NCBI GenBank assembly: GCA_035303945.1
Contig: DATGQZ010000014.1
Coordinates: 1 to 64,000, forward strand
Origin: DATGMS01 sp035303945
GTDB taxonomy: Bacteria > Bacteroidota > Bacteroidia > Cytophagales > Cyclobacteriaceae
DNA: 64,000 nt
Direction of reading: 5' to 3'
Shown here: in pieces, positions 40,480-49,159 of the stretch
How the letters are laid out: every line of letters begins with the position of its first letter
How positions within the stretch are numbered: position 1 is the stretch's first letter
The notes under the pieces: model-generated
Told to the model about the DNA's origin: nothing
Database searches by the model: none
The model's input: the letters and a program-made list of their open reading frames with translations, nothing else
Position numbers and translations under genes: made by a program

Positions 40480-41187
40480 ATGATGAATAACCTCTTGATT
40501 TCCGAGGACCAAAGCAAAACCTTGCTGCAGTTTTTGGAAAAGCATCCCCTAGAGTGGCGCTATGAGACTAGAAAACACAGGATACTATTTGAGGGGGATG
40601 ATGACAAGCTTGTGACTTTCAGGTTGCCGATCAGCATCCCGTCACCCGGAGCGCATTACCACATACCAGACGATCGTTGCAATTATATTCTTTTAATGGT
40701 CCGGTCCGGCATTGCCAGTGTGGGATACTTCGAAAACGGTGTCAACATAGACCATAAAGTATTTCGTGCCTATATGGTCCGCAAGAAACAGGGGATGAGT
40801 CAAATTAAATATCTAAAAACCAAAGGCAAGTCTAGAGCAGGGTCGCGGGTCCGTTTAGCTGACACGCGTGAATTTTTTGAGGACATTAACACAAGGCTTG
40901 CTCTTTATTTCGACGACTTTCACATAGAGCGTATTGGCCTAAGTTGCCCAGCCACCCTATTCCCTTTCCTTTTTAAATCCAAAATTCCCACGCCCTTTGA
41001 AAAAAATGACCCAAGAATCTTAAAAATCCCAAAACACATTCAGCATCCTACTTTTGAAGCTTTGTTGGACACCAACGCCTATTTACTTCAGGGAGAACTC
41101 CAATACAAGGAAGAAGGGGAGTTGGTGAAGCAGTTACTGCAGGCTTTTGCCACTCAAAAAAAACAATCTCAAGATGATTCGTGGTAG
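40480..41187 (+). CDS. Bacterial Vms1/ANKZF1-like release-factor (VLRF1) domain protein
   Basis: A 235-residue protein starting at ATG 40480 (a TTG one codon upstream and an ATG one codon downstream are alternatives). The core IDHKVFRAYMVRKKQGMSQI followed by LKTKGKSRAGSRVRLADTRE corresponds closely to the eukaryotic Vms1/ANKZF1 pattern (HKTF, YxVRxKxG, GxxQ, KG, SAGxxLRRYNE). The GxxQ loop is present as G105-M-S-Q108. In eukaryotes this eRF1-fold domain cleaves the peptidyl-tRNA on stalled large ribosomal subunits; here a similar peptidyl-tRNA hydrolase role is inferred. The zinc finger, ankyrin and VIM parts of the eukaryotic proteins are absent. It stands next to chaperone genes, divergent from the HEAT-like gene. 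Confidence 0.8.
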   Translation: MMNNLLISEDQSKTLLQFLEKHPLEWRYETRKHRILFEGDDDKLVTFRLPISIPSPGAHYHIPDDRCNYILLMVRSGIASVGYFENGVNIDHKVFRAYMVRKKQGMSQIKYLKTKGKSRAGSRVRLADTREFFEDINTRLALYFDDFHIERIGLSCPATLFPFLFKSKIPTPFEKNDPRILKIPKHIQHPTFEALLDTNAYLLQGELQYKEEGELVKQLLQAFATQKKQSQDDSW

Positions 41188-41192
41188 CATAA

Positions 41193-41224
41193 AAAAGGGC
41201 TGTCACATTTGCGACAGCCCTTTT
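41193..41224. terminator. Bidirectional Rho-independent terminator
   Basis: AAAAGGGCTGTC, 8-nt loop, GACAGCCCTTTT: a 12-bp perfect stem between convergent genes (VLRF1-like and TPR). Confidence 0.92.
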
Positions 41225-41241
41225 GCAATACCGGTCTTCAA

Positions 41242-42456
41242 TTAGAAGTCTTGATTTTGCCAATCAGGACCTACCAGTTGTTGTAATTTTTTATCGTATT
41301 CCTGTGCCTTATCCTCATTTTTCAACCTGGTGTGCACTTGGTAAAGTATGCGCAAGATCTCTGTGTTTTCAGGCTGTAACTCGGATGCTTTAGTGAAATA
41401 AGGAACTGCTTCTTTATACAGGTTATCGGCTTCTGCCAGCATAGAATCTGACTTCGCTTCCCATTCTTTGTCATCCAGGTTATTTACCTCATTGATGATC
41501 TCTCTGGCATTGTCAAGGTAAACAGCTCCGGCATAGTAGTTTCCTTCAAAGAAATTAGGATCCGTTTCAACAGTCTTCTTATACTCTTCCAATGCCCCTT
41601 TAAGATCACCTGACTGCTCCTTCAAATAACCGTACCTCAAACGGATTGCCGTATTGTCTGGATCAGACTCCAGTGCGGTTTTAATAGAAGCCATGGCTTC
41701 ATCCATTTTATTAAGTTGGAGCAACAACTGGATTTCAAATTCTGCCAAACCTTTGTCAGTTGGGTAGATTTCTCTGGCTTCATTCACCAGGCGATAAGCT
41801 TCTTCTTGGTCTTTATCTTCCGCACTGGCTATTTGAATCAAGAAATAATATGCATTAAGCTTGTTGTAATCCTCCACGTTAAGCAATTGGGTGAAATATT
41901 TTTTGGCCGCTTCGAAATCACCTACATTGTTTGCTGTATAGCCTGCATTGAAAACGATTGAAGTATCAGCAGGGTCTATATCTGCCGCCAAACCAAAAAA
42001 GCCAGCTGCCAGCTCCATATCATCATCTTCATAACGATCGATAGCTTTAACAAAAGAAGCTTGCTTCAAAAACAATACACCTTGTCCCTGAAGGTTATCT
42101 GGAACGCCATCCATATAGGCCTTATACACCTCTTTGCCAACTTTAGAAGAAGAGTCACCGTTTTCTAGCTCCATTGTTTTTTGAAATGAACCATATGCGG
42201 TTCTTCCAAGGCTCAGTGTCTCTTCCGTATTGGATGAATCTGCAGCAAACATTTTTGCTTCGATCTTTCCCTTTAGTAAGTATGTATCGGATTGGTTGCC
42301 CGTTTCAGCATCTTGCAATGCAGCCTGAACTTCGGTATATGCCTCCTGTAGGTTGCCCCTATTCAAATTTCGTTCAGCAGACTTAACTACCTTTTTTTGG
42401 CCAAATGCTACTGTAGCTATTCCAACCAAAGCTAATGATAAAATTAACTTTCTCAT
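41242..42456 (-). CDS. Secreted tetratricopeptide-repeat protein
   Basis: A 404-residue exported protein with a signal peptide (MRKLILSLALVGIATVAFGQ). It consists of TPR-type helix pairs; clear repeats include NLQEAYTEVQAALQDAETGN, DTSIVFNAGYTANNVGDFEA, NTAIRLRYGYLKEQSGDLKG and NTEILRILYQVHTRLKNEDK. It is a periplasmic protein-interaction scaffold of unknown partner. It starts 11 bp after the gyrA stop on the same strand, and this gyrA-TPR pairing recurs in Bacteroidota as far as I know. Co-expression with gyrA is therefore likely. Confidence 0.88.
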   Translation of the reverse strand: MRKLILSLALVGIATVAFGQKKVVKSAERNLNRGNLQEAYTEVQAALQDAETGNQSDTYLLKGKIEAKMFAADSSNTEETLSLGRTAYGSFQKTMELENGDSSSKVGKEVYKAYMDGVPDNLQGQGVLFLKQASFVKAIDRYEDDDMELAAGFFGLAADIDPADTSIVFNAGYTANNVGDFEAAKKYFTQLLNVEDYNKLNAYYFLIQIASAEDKDQEEAYRLVNEAREIYPTDKGLAEFEIQLLLQLNKMDEAMASIKTALESDPDNTAIRLRYGYLKEQSGDLKGALEEYKKTVETDPNFFEGNYYAGAVYLDNAREIINEVNNLDDKEWEAKSDSMLAEADNLYKEAVPYFTKASELQPENTEILRILYQVHTRLKNEDKAQEYDKKLQQLVGPDWQNQDF

Positions 42457-42467
42457 TTGTTGTTTTT

Positions 42468-45002
42468 TTAATCTAAATTATTTGGTTCGTGAGTTTGATT
42501 ATCTTCATTGGGGTTTTGATCACTGTTTTCGTCTAGGGGGAGATCTTCATCCATTTCCTCCATTTTTACTAATTTTTCAACGGAAGAAATCTCATCATGC
42601 TCACCTAATTTAATAAGCCTTACGCCTTGGGTTGCCCTACCCATTACCCGTAAACCTGATACCGGAGTTCGGATAGTCAACCCCGACTTGTTGATAATCA
42701 TCAAATCATCAGAGTCAACAACTTCTTTAATCGCTACCAAGCCGCCTGTTTTTTCGGTTATGTTCATGGCTTTAACCCCTTTTCCTCCCCGATTTGTGAT
42801 ACGGTATTCTTCTAATAGCGACCGCTTGCCGTAACCTTTTTCTGACACAACCAATAATGTCGCATCCTCGCGTGACGCACAAACCATGCCAATCACATGC
42901 TCATCTTCATCTAAACTAATAGCCTTCACACCGGTCGCCGTACGTCCCATTGGACGTACTGTTGATTCATGGAAGTGGATCGCTCTGCCCGAGCTGGCTG
43001 CAATAATAATATGGTTGTCGCCGTTCGTTATTTCAACATTGATCAACTGATCATCCTCTCTGATATTCAAGGCAATAATACCGTTGGAGCGAGGTCTGGA
43101 GTATTTTTCCAAGGCGGTCTTTTTGATAATCCCTTGTTTGGTTACCATGACCAAATAGTTGTTGCTCACATAATCCTCATCATTAAGATCCTGTACCTGC
43201 AAGATAGACCTGATCTTGTCATCACTCTCAATATTAATCAGGTTCTGGATCGGCCGTCCCTTGGAGGTTTTACTTCCTTCCGGAATTTCGTATGCCTTCA
43301 GCCAAAACAGTTTGCCTTTATCTGTAAATATCAGCAGGTAGTTGTGGGTGGAGGCACTGAAGAGATACTCTGTAAAGTCATCAGATTTAGTAGATACTCC
43401 TCTAGATCCTACCCCTCCCCTGCTTTGGGTTCTGTATTCAGTTAAAGCTGTTCGCTTTACATATCCATGATGAGAAACGGTAATAATCACCTCCTCATTT
43501 GGGATCATATCTTCATAGTTGAAGTCTTCGGCATTATACTCAATGGTAGTTCGCCTCTCGTCAGCATACCTGTCCTTCATCTCCAGCAATTCCTGCTTAA
43601 TGATCTCCATACGCTTGTCCTCATGGGCAAGAATAGCCTTCAGCTCTTCAATAAGATTCATCAGCTCATTGTATTCATTCTGAATCTTTTCACGCTCCAT
43701 GCCTGTAAGGCGTTGCAAACGCATGTCCAGGATGGCTCTTGCCTGAATCTCACTTAATTCGAAACGCTCCATCAACCCTGTCCTTGCCGTCTCGGGGTCA
43801 CGCGAATTCCTGATCAAGGTGATTACTTCATCCAGATGGTCAAGCGCAATAAGATATCCTTCGAGAATATGCGCACGCTTCTCGGCTTCCTTCAGCTCAA
43901 ACTGTGTCCTTCTGATCACCACCTCATGTCGATGATCTACAAAGTGCACGATCAAGTCTTTCAGATTAAGCGTCTCGGGACGGCCCTTTACCAGAGCCAC
44001 GTTGTTGACACTAAATGAGGTCTGAAGCTGGGTGTGTTTGTATAAGTTATTGAGGACTACATTAGCAACAGCATCCCGCTTAAGCTCATACACAATTCTC
44101 ATCCCCTGCCTATCGGACTCATCCCGGATGGCGGCAATTCCATCTAACTTTTTCTCCGTAATCAGCTGGGCGGTTTTTTCCACCATTAAGGCTTTATTCA
44201 CCATGTAAGGAATCTCGGTGATAACGATCATCTCCTTACCCGATTCCTTGTGCTCAATGGTAGCCTTACCCCGGATAATCACCCTGCCTCTACCTGTTTC
44301 GAACGCGGACTTAACGCCGTTATAACCGTAGATGATGCCTCCAGTCGGAAAATCAGGAGCAACGATATGCTCCATTAATTCGGACACCGTTATGTCGTTG
44401 TTGTCGATATACGCCACAATTCCATCTACGATTTCACCTAAATTGTGCGGCGCCATATTGGTAGCCATGCCCACCGCAATACCGGAAGCGCCATTTAGAA
44501 GCAGCGCTGGAATCTTGGCAGGAAGTACAGTAGGCTCCTTTAATGAGTCGTCGAAGTTAAATTGAAAATCAACGGTATCCTTGTTGATATCAACCAGCAG
44601 CTCTTCGGCAATCCGCTTGAGCCGCGCCTCCGTGTAACGCATGGCCGCTGCACTGTCACCGTCGATGGATCCAAAGTTACCCTGTGGATCCACCAGAGGA
44701 TATCTCAAAGACCATGGCTGCGCCATACGCACCATACTCTCGTACACAGCCGCATCACCATGCGGATGATACTTACCTAAAACTTCCCCTACGATCCTTG
44801 CTGATTTCTTATGAGGTTTGTTGTGTGTTACTCCTAATTCCTGCATCCCGAAGAGGATTCTCCGATGCACTGGTTTCATACCGTCTCTGACATCTGGCAA
44901 AGCCCTGGAAACGATCACCGACATGGAATAGTCGATGTAGGCTCCTCGCATTTCGTCCTCAATATTAATCGGTATGATGTTCTCGTTTTCTCCCTGAGCC
45001 AT
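42468..45002 (-). CDS. gyrA: DNA gyrase subunit A
   Basis: An 844-residue type IIA topoisomerase subunit that breaks and rejoins DNA. The winged-helix domain has the KYHPHGD loop (77-83) and the catalytic Tyr123 in AAAMRYTEARL. The tower and coiled coil follow, then six beta-pinwheel repeats in the C-terminal half; the GyrA-box position reads QSRGGVG, as usual in this phylum, and a later repeat has NRGGKG. The tail is acidic (EEMDEDLPLDENSDQN). In the quinolone-binding region the residue equivalent to E. coli Ser83 is Ala84 and that equivalent to Asp87 is Glu88. GyrB is not in the window. A TPR gene follows 11 bp downstream. Confidence 0.97.
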   Translation of the reverse strand: MAQGENENIIPINIEDEMRGAYIDYSMSVIVSRALPDVRDGMKPVHRRILFGMQELGVTHNKPHKKSARIVGEVLGKYHPHGDAAVYESMVRMAQPWSLRYPLVDPQGNFGSIDGDSAAAMRYTEARLKRIAEELLVDINKDTVDFQFNFDDSLKEPTVLPAKIPALLLNGASGIAVGMATNMAPHNLGEIVDGIVAYIDNNDITVSELMEHIVAPDFPTGGIIYGYNGVKSAFETGRGRVIIRGKATIEHKESGKEMIVITEIPYMVNKALMVEKTAQLITEKKLDGIAAIRDESDRQGMRIVYELKRDAVANVVLNNLYKHTQLQTSFSVNNVALVKGRPETLNLKDLIVHFVDHRHEVVIRRTQFELKEAEKRAHILEGYLIALDHLDEVITLIRNSRDPETARTGLMERFELSEIQARAILDMRLQRLTGMEREKIQNEYNELMNLIEELKAILAHEDKRMEIIKQELLEMKDRYADERRTTIEYNAEDFNYEDMIPNEEVIITVSHHGYVKRTALTEYRTQSRGGVGSRGVSTKSDDFTEYLFSASTHNYLLIFTDKGKLFWLKAYEIPEGSKTSKGRPIQNLINIESDDKIRSILQVQDLNDEDYVSNNYLVMVTKQGIIKKTALEKYSRPRSNGIIALNIREDDQLINVEITNGDNHIIIAASSGRAIHFHESTVRPMGRTATGVKAISLDEDEHVIGMVCASREDATLLVVSEKGYGKRSLLEEYRITNRGGKGVKAMNITEKTGGLVAIKEVVDSDDLMIINKSGLTIRTPVSGLRVMGRATQGVRLIKLGEHDEISSVEKLVKMEEMDEDLPLDENSDQNPNEDNQTHEPNNLD

Positions 45003-45073
45003 ATGATAAAATTATCAACAATAAGACTGCAAGTTAACAAAAAATGCAGGCTTATAAAACTTTCCTGTAGACT

Positions 45074-45102
45074 AAAAAGGGCATTAATTGTACCACTGCC
45101 CT
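45074..45102 (-). terminator. Weak terminator overlapping a gene end
   Basis: On the minus strand AGGGCA pairs with TGCCCT around a 13-nt loop and is followed by TTTTT. The stem overlaps the last codons of the gene ending at 45084. Confidence 0.5.
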
Positions 45103-46082
45103 ACTTTTCTGTTTTGCCTTTTGAAAATCGAACTTCCCCTATATTCCACGCCGTTGTGCAGATGTTTCATGACCACACCGCATCCTGCCACTTTGCATCG
45201 TTTGGTGCCTGGAATGCTGATCGAAAGCCCGACATTCAGGCTGTACAGATTTTGTTTAATTGGCTGAAGCTCGACAACCTCTAAACCATCTTGCAGGACA
45301 TTTTGGCTATAATTTAATTTGTAAAAGTTGGCCGTAGGTTTAATAAACAGTCTGGCATATTCCGAAAATTCTCTTTCAATCCTGAGTCCGAGAGCATAAT
45401 ACGGATCCGTGGCTGATAAATGGCTGTCATAGCTTTTTCTCAATTTTATCGTTCCATACTCTCCTTCAAGAATAAAGTTCCAAGGGTAATCCTGTCTCAC
45501 CCGTTGTTTGAGTTCCGACTGCATATAGTAGTTGTTACTGGAATATTTTCTATACCGCCACGACAGGAATGCTGCCCTGCGCCGTGCATTGTACAGTACG
45601 AGACCAAAGGTGCCATACAGTTTGTCATAAGTATATGCCTTTCCATTTAGTTGAAGACGCTGGTCGCCCATGGAAAAATCACTGATTTTCCCAAAATCCC
45701 GGCCATAGCCGCCGCCAAGTGTGAAGAAATCAAATAGATTCAGCCTCAAACCTATATTTGCAGGAAATGCATAATCTTCCACGGCATATCGGCCGTTGTC
45801 GCCTGTAGAGGGCGCATCATTCAAGCTGTAAAAAGGATATGATTCGGGCTCTGGGGATGAAAATTCGAGTTGGTTGGTATGATATCCTATTCCTGATGAT
45901 AGCTCTAAACTGAAGGCGCTGATGGCGTTTCTAAACACATTACCCACTCCACTCTCGCTCTTTCTTCCGCTAACTTTTCTCTCAATGCCAAAGATATCCT
46001 CTTCCTGTCCCCACGTCTGAAAAACCAGTATACAACAAAGAATGGTAGCCAGAAATAGCCCCTTTTTTATAATTCGGTTCAT
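45084..46082 (-). CDS. Putative outer-membrane beta-barrel protein
   Basis: A 332-residue exported protein (signal peptide MNRIIKKGLFLATILCCILV, cleavage near TWGQ-E). From about residue 55 it shows alternating hydrophobic/polar strands with many aromatic residues (FSLELSSGIGYHTNQLEF; NIGLRLNLFDFFTLGGGYG; LYGTFGLVLYNARRRAAFLS; NFILEGEYGTIKLRK; YYALGLRIEREF; YSLNVGLSISIPG), typical of an outer-membrane barrel. Unusually, about 35 residues follow the last strand, including KRCKVAGCGVVMKH with two cysteines. No family is recognised. It is upstream of gyrA on the same strand with an 81-bp gap. Confidence 0.65.
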   Translation of the reverse strand: MNRIIKKGLFLATILCCILVFQTWGQEEDIFGIERKVSGRKSESGVGNVFRNAISAFSLELSSGIGYHTNQLEFSSPEPESYPFYSLNDAPSTGDNGRYAVEDYAFPANIGLRLNLFDFFTLGGGYGRDFGKISDFSMGDQRLQLNGKAYTYDKLYGTFGLVLYNARRRAAFLSWRYRKYSSNNYYMQSELKQRVRQDYPWNFILEGEYGTIKLRKSYDSHLSATDPYYALGLRIEREFSEYARLFIKPTANFYKLNYSQNVLQDGLEVVELQPIKQNLYSLNVGLSISIPGTKRCKVAGCGVVMKHLHNGVEYRGSSIFKRQNRKVGQWYN

Positions 46083-46123
46083 CTTGTCTCAAATCGTTTA
46101 TGCAATACTAACGATCAGAAAAC

Positions 46124-46153
46124 AAAAAAAACCTCTATCCTAGAGGTTTTTTT
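46124..46153. terminator. Bidirectional Rho-independent terminator
   Basis: A run of A and ACCTCTA, a TCC loop, TAGAGGT and a run of T. On the minus strand it ends the transcript of the gene at 46179-46673. Confidence 0.9.
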
Positions 46154-46178
46154 GTTAATGGTTATACATGATTTGCTT

Positions 46179-46673
46179 TTAGGCTTCAGGCTCTTTCTCT
46201 GCGGAGCGCTTTTCTTTTAATTCAGCAGTAAGAGAATCCACTTTTTCTTTAATCTCAGGATTTTCCTTATATGCTTTATTGACTTTATTGTATGTAGGTA
46301 CGCCTAACACTGATTCATCTTTAATCAAGCTTACCTTCAAATCGGTCACTTCCTGCTTCACTGACTCCATGCTGTCCAAGATTCCCTGATATGCTTCTTT
46401 TTCTTCTGCGGTAATATTGATGGCACTAAGCTTTGCGTCATCGCCCCAAGCTGCTTTTATTTCATTATATCGAGCGGGTTCGATCACCTCGTGATTTTTG
46501 ATCATCTCGAATATCTCCTCGTTCTTCATCTCGTAAAATGCAGTGACAGAATCTTCCATGGCAGCAAACTTCATCAGTTCTTCATCCGTGATCTCCTCTG
46601 TCGCTTCCTGCGCGTAGGCATTTAAGCTGAATAGGCTAATCATGAGAACAGCCAATAAGGTTAGTTTTTTCAT
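46179..46673 (-). CDS. Secreted helical protein, possibly DUF4168
   Basis: A 164-residue exported protein (signal peptide ending LNAYAQ). The mature part is helical and acidic: EEITDEELMKFAAMEDSVTA, RYNEIKAAWGDDAKLSAINI and a long charged C-terminal helix (KEKVDSLTAELKEKRSAEKE). The order 'ITDEELxKFA...V...Y..I..A.GD...L' resembles DUF4168, a periplasmic family of unknown role; I consider this tentative. It stands alone between terminators. Confidence 0.6.
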   Translation of the reverse strand: MKKLTLLAVLMISLFSLNAYAQEATEEITDEELMKFAAMEDSVTAFYEMKNEEIFEMIKNHEVIEPARYNEIKAAWGDDAKLSAINITAEEKEAYQGILDSMESVKQEVTDLKVSLIKDESVLGVPTYNKVNKAYKENPEIKEKVDSLTAELKEKRSAEKEPEA

Positions 46674-46795
46674 AGATTTTTTAGTTTTATCAATTAATGA
46701 AGTTCCAATAAACTTTATTTAAAGTATTTTCACAAGAAAAAGGCCAAAAAATCCAGCTTCAAGAACCCGATCCCTACTGTTCTTTTGAGATATTT

Positions 46796-47461
46796 TTAAT
46801 TTGCCTGCTTCAACTTTTGGATTGTATTTATAGGGTCTTTAGAGGAAAAGACAAAACTGCCTGCCACTAATATATCGGCTCCTGCTGTGAGCAGCTGTCC
46901 GGCATTAGCTTCATTGATCCCGCCATCCACTTCAATTTTTGTTGTGGATTGTGCCGCCTTGATCATCTGCCTTAAACGTCTGACTTTGTCATAGGTCCTT
47001 TCAATAAATGACTGCCCACCAAAACCGGGATTTACAGACATAATACATACCAGATCCACTTCAGGTAAAATATCCACCAAAGCTTCCACCGGCGTGTGCG
47101 GGTTGAGAGCCACCCCCGCTCCACAGTTCAATGATTTTATTTTTTGTATGGTACGATGTAGATGTGTGCATGCCTCATAATGAACCGTGATATTGGATGC
47201 ACCCAACTTCTGAAACTCCACTAAATATTGATCAGGGTTAACAATCATTAAGTGTACATCTAGAGGTTTCTGAGCATGTTGTTGTATCGCCGCGGTAACG
47301 GGCATACCAAAAGAAATGTTGGGCACAAACACACCATCCATGATGTCGACGTGAATATAATCTGCCTGAGAGTTATTCAACATTTCAACATCCCGCTGGA
47401 GATTGGCAAAATCCGCGGATAATATAGATGGTGCGATTAGAGGCTTTCTGTTATTTTCCAT
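46796..47461 (-). CDS. rpe: Ribulose-phosphate 3-epimerase
   Basis: A 221-residue TIM-barrel enzyme that interconverts ribulose 5-phosphate and xylulose 5-phosphate in the pentose phosphate pathway. The signatures are all present: IAPSILSADFANLQRDVEML, DYIHVDIMDGVFVPNISFG (metal ligands His and Asp), LDVHLMIVNPDQYL, MSVNPGFGGQSFI, KIEVDGGINEANA and GADILVAGSFVF. Normal length. It is cytoplasmic and apparently monocistronic, with 72 bp before it on the side of the subtilase gene. Confidence 0.97.
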   Translation of the reverse strand: MENNRKPLIAPSILSADFANLQRDVEMLNNSQADYIHVDIMDGVFVPNISFGMPVTAAIQQHAQKPLDVHLMIVNPDQYLVEFQKLGASNITVHYEACTHLHRTIQKIKSLNCGAGVALNPHTPVEALVDILPEVDLVCIMSVNPGFGGQSFIERTYDKVRRLRQMIKAAQSTTKIEVDGGINEANAGQLLTAGADILVAGSFVFSSKDPINTIQKLKQAN

Positions 47462-47533
47462 TTGTAATGTAAGTACACTTGTGCTGCGTTATCGGTAGAA
47501 TATAGCTTTGCTGGTATTGGTATAGTTTGATCC

Positions 47534-49159
47534 TTACTCTATCAAAAGCCGGTAGTTCTTTCTTAACCATTTATCTCTGCATTCGACAATATAAAGTCCA
47601 GGTTTGATATTTTTCATCCTGACTTTATAAGGCAGATTGGCAGTAGATCGGTGTAGATTTCCATCAGCAATGACCTGGCCCTGAGGATGAATAATTCTCA
47701 CCATGCAGTCAGTATCTTTGCCGTGATGTATGAAAAGCTCATCTCCATCCAATGGATTGGGAAATAAATAGGATTTTGCCACCTCTCCCGGTTCCAAATC
47801 ATCCCAAAAATAGGCTGAGGTAAAATTCGGAACGCCATAACCTAACTCAGTATCAGGATCATTCGCCTGACTACCACTCTTTAACAGCCGTTCCATCAGT
47901 TGGGCTCGCGTCCATTCGGGCTTGGCCTGCCATAGGCCTGCCGCCAACGCAGCAATTTGAGGGCTACTGAAAGAAGTCCCACTGGAAATATTCGGACTAT
48001 CTACCTGCCTCCATATGGTTACGTTGCTGCCTAAGGCAACCAAATCTGGCTTTATCCTTCCATCCGCTGTAGGCCCCGTGGAGCTAAAGCTCGACTTTTG
48101 GAGTTGATTATTCACTGCACCCACTGCCAAGACACCGTCGCCATCAGCAGGTGCAGTAAGTGTCTGCCAACTTCCATTCCCTTCATTTCCCGCACTGCTT
48201 ACCACCAATATTCCTTTACGGGCAGCCAACACTGCGCCTTGAGTAATTATAGCTGTCTTCCCATCTAAATCTTCCTTAGCGTAATTCATGCGGGCGTCAT
48301 CAAATCTATTATATCCGAGCGAGCTGTTGATAATATCTACTCCTAAGCTATCCGCAAATTCAGCAGCCCGAACCCAGTTATATTCTTCTATTCTATATTC
48401 CGAACGAACATCTTCGGTGATACATAATACATATTGCGCATCATAAGCTCCTGCAACCAACTGTCTGGGTTGATAAGCGGCCATCACCGACAGGGCAGCC
48501 GTCCCATGTCCATCGGTATGAAATACATCCCGTTCTTCGGGACCGACAAAATCACGCATGGCAATGATCCGGTTCTTATCAAATAAATGCTGCATCCCGG
48601 AAATTTTATCGGCATTGTTGAATCCCGCATCAAAAACAGCAATAGTGATCCCCTCTCCGGTAAAACCCATGTCGTGCATGGCTGGAATTCCTAAGATCTC
48701 ATTTTGTAGGTCATAGCTGTTATCCTTTTTTGACTTCAAACTTATCGATACCGGTATCCTTCCACTCTCCATTTTTCCTCCATGGGAAGCGTCGTAAAAG
48801 CCTTTGGCTACTAATTCGGCTCTATCCACAAAGGGCAACGCTTCCAAAAAGGCTATCTGTTCGGCCGTTGCCACAACAACAGAAGCGTTTAACCATTTGG
48901 AATGGTATTGAATTTTAGACACTAAAGGTTTTAATTCTTCGATATACTTTGGAGACACGGGCAGATCCGTACTATCCAGAGAAACTCCTTCTCGTAATCT
49001 TCTGTTGACCGCTTTTGCCAACATCAACTCTTCTGGAACGTCCAAATGATAATCCGTTTGGGGTTTGTATCGGTAATGGATAGCATACCGATCTTGCGCA
49101 AAGCCAATAGATGATCCGAACATGAGGATCATTACCATCAGCCCAATACTTTTACTCAT
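47534..49159 (-). CDS. S8 family serine peptidase with type IX secretion C-terminal domain
   Basis: A 541-residue secreted subtilase. Signal peptide (MSKSIGLMVMILMFGSSIGF), propeptide-like region, then the catalytic triad: Asp in ITIAVFDAGFNN, His in TDGHGTAALSVMA, Ser in SSGTSFSSPQIAAL; the oxyanion Asn is in VVSSAGNEGNGS. The last 75 residues (SYLFPNPLDGDELFIHH through NIKPGLYIVEC) form a T9SS sorting domain, so the enzyme is exported across the outer membrane and probably cell-attached or released. Its start overlaps the end of the lipoprotein gene by 8 bp, indicating an operon with that gene. Confidence 0.95.
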   Translation of the reverse strand: MSKSIGLMVMILMFGSSIGFAQDRYAIHYRYKPQTDYHLDVPEELMLAKAVNRRLREGVSLDSTDLPVSPKYIEELKPLVSKIQYHSKWLNASVVVATAEQIAFLEALPFVDRAELVAKGFYDASHGGKMESGRIPVSISLKSKKDNSYDLQNEILGIPAMHDMGFTGEGITIAVFDAGFNNADKISGMQHLFDKNRIIAMRDFVGPEERDVFHTDGHGTAALSVMAAYQPRQLVAGAYDAQYVLCITEDVRSEYRIEEYNWVRAAEFADSLGVDIINSSLGYNRFDDARMNYAKEDLDGKTAIITQGAVLAARKGILVVSSAGNEGNGSWQTLTAPADGDGVLAVGAVNNQLQKSSFSSTGPTADGRIKPDLVALGSNVTIWRQVDSPNISSGTSFSSPQIAALAAGLWQAKPEWTRAQLMERLLKSGSQANDPDTELGYGVPNFTSAYFWDDLEPGEVAKSYLFPNPLDGDELFIHHGKDTDCMVRIIHPQGQVIADGNLHRSTANLPYKVRMKNIKPGLYIVECRDKWLRKNYRLLIE

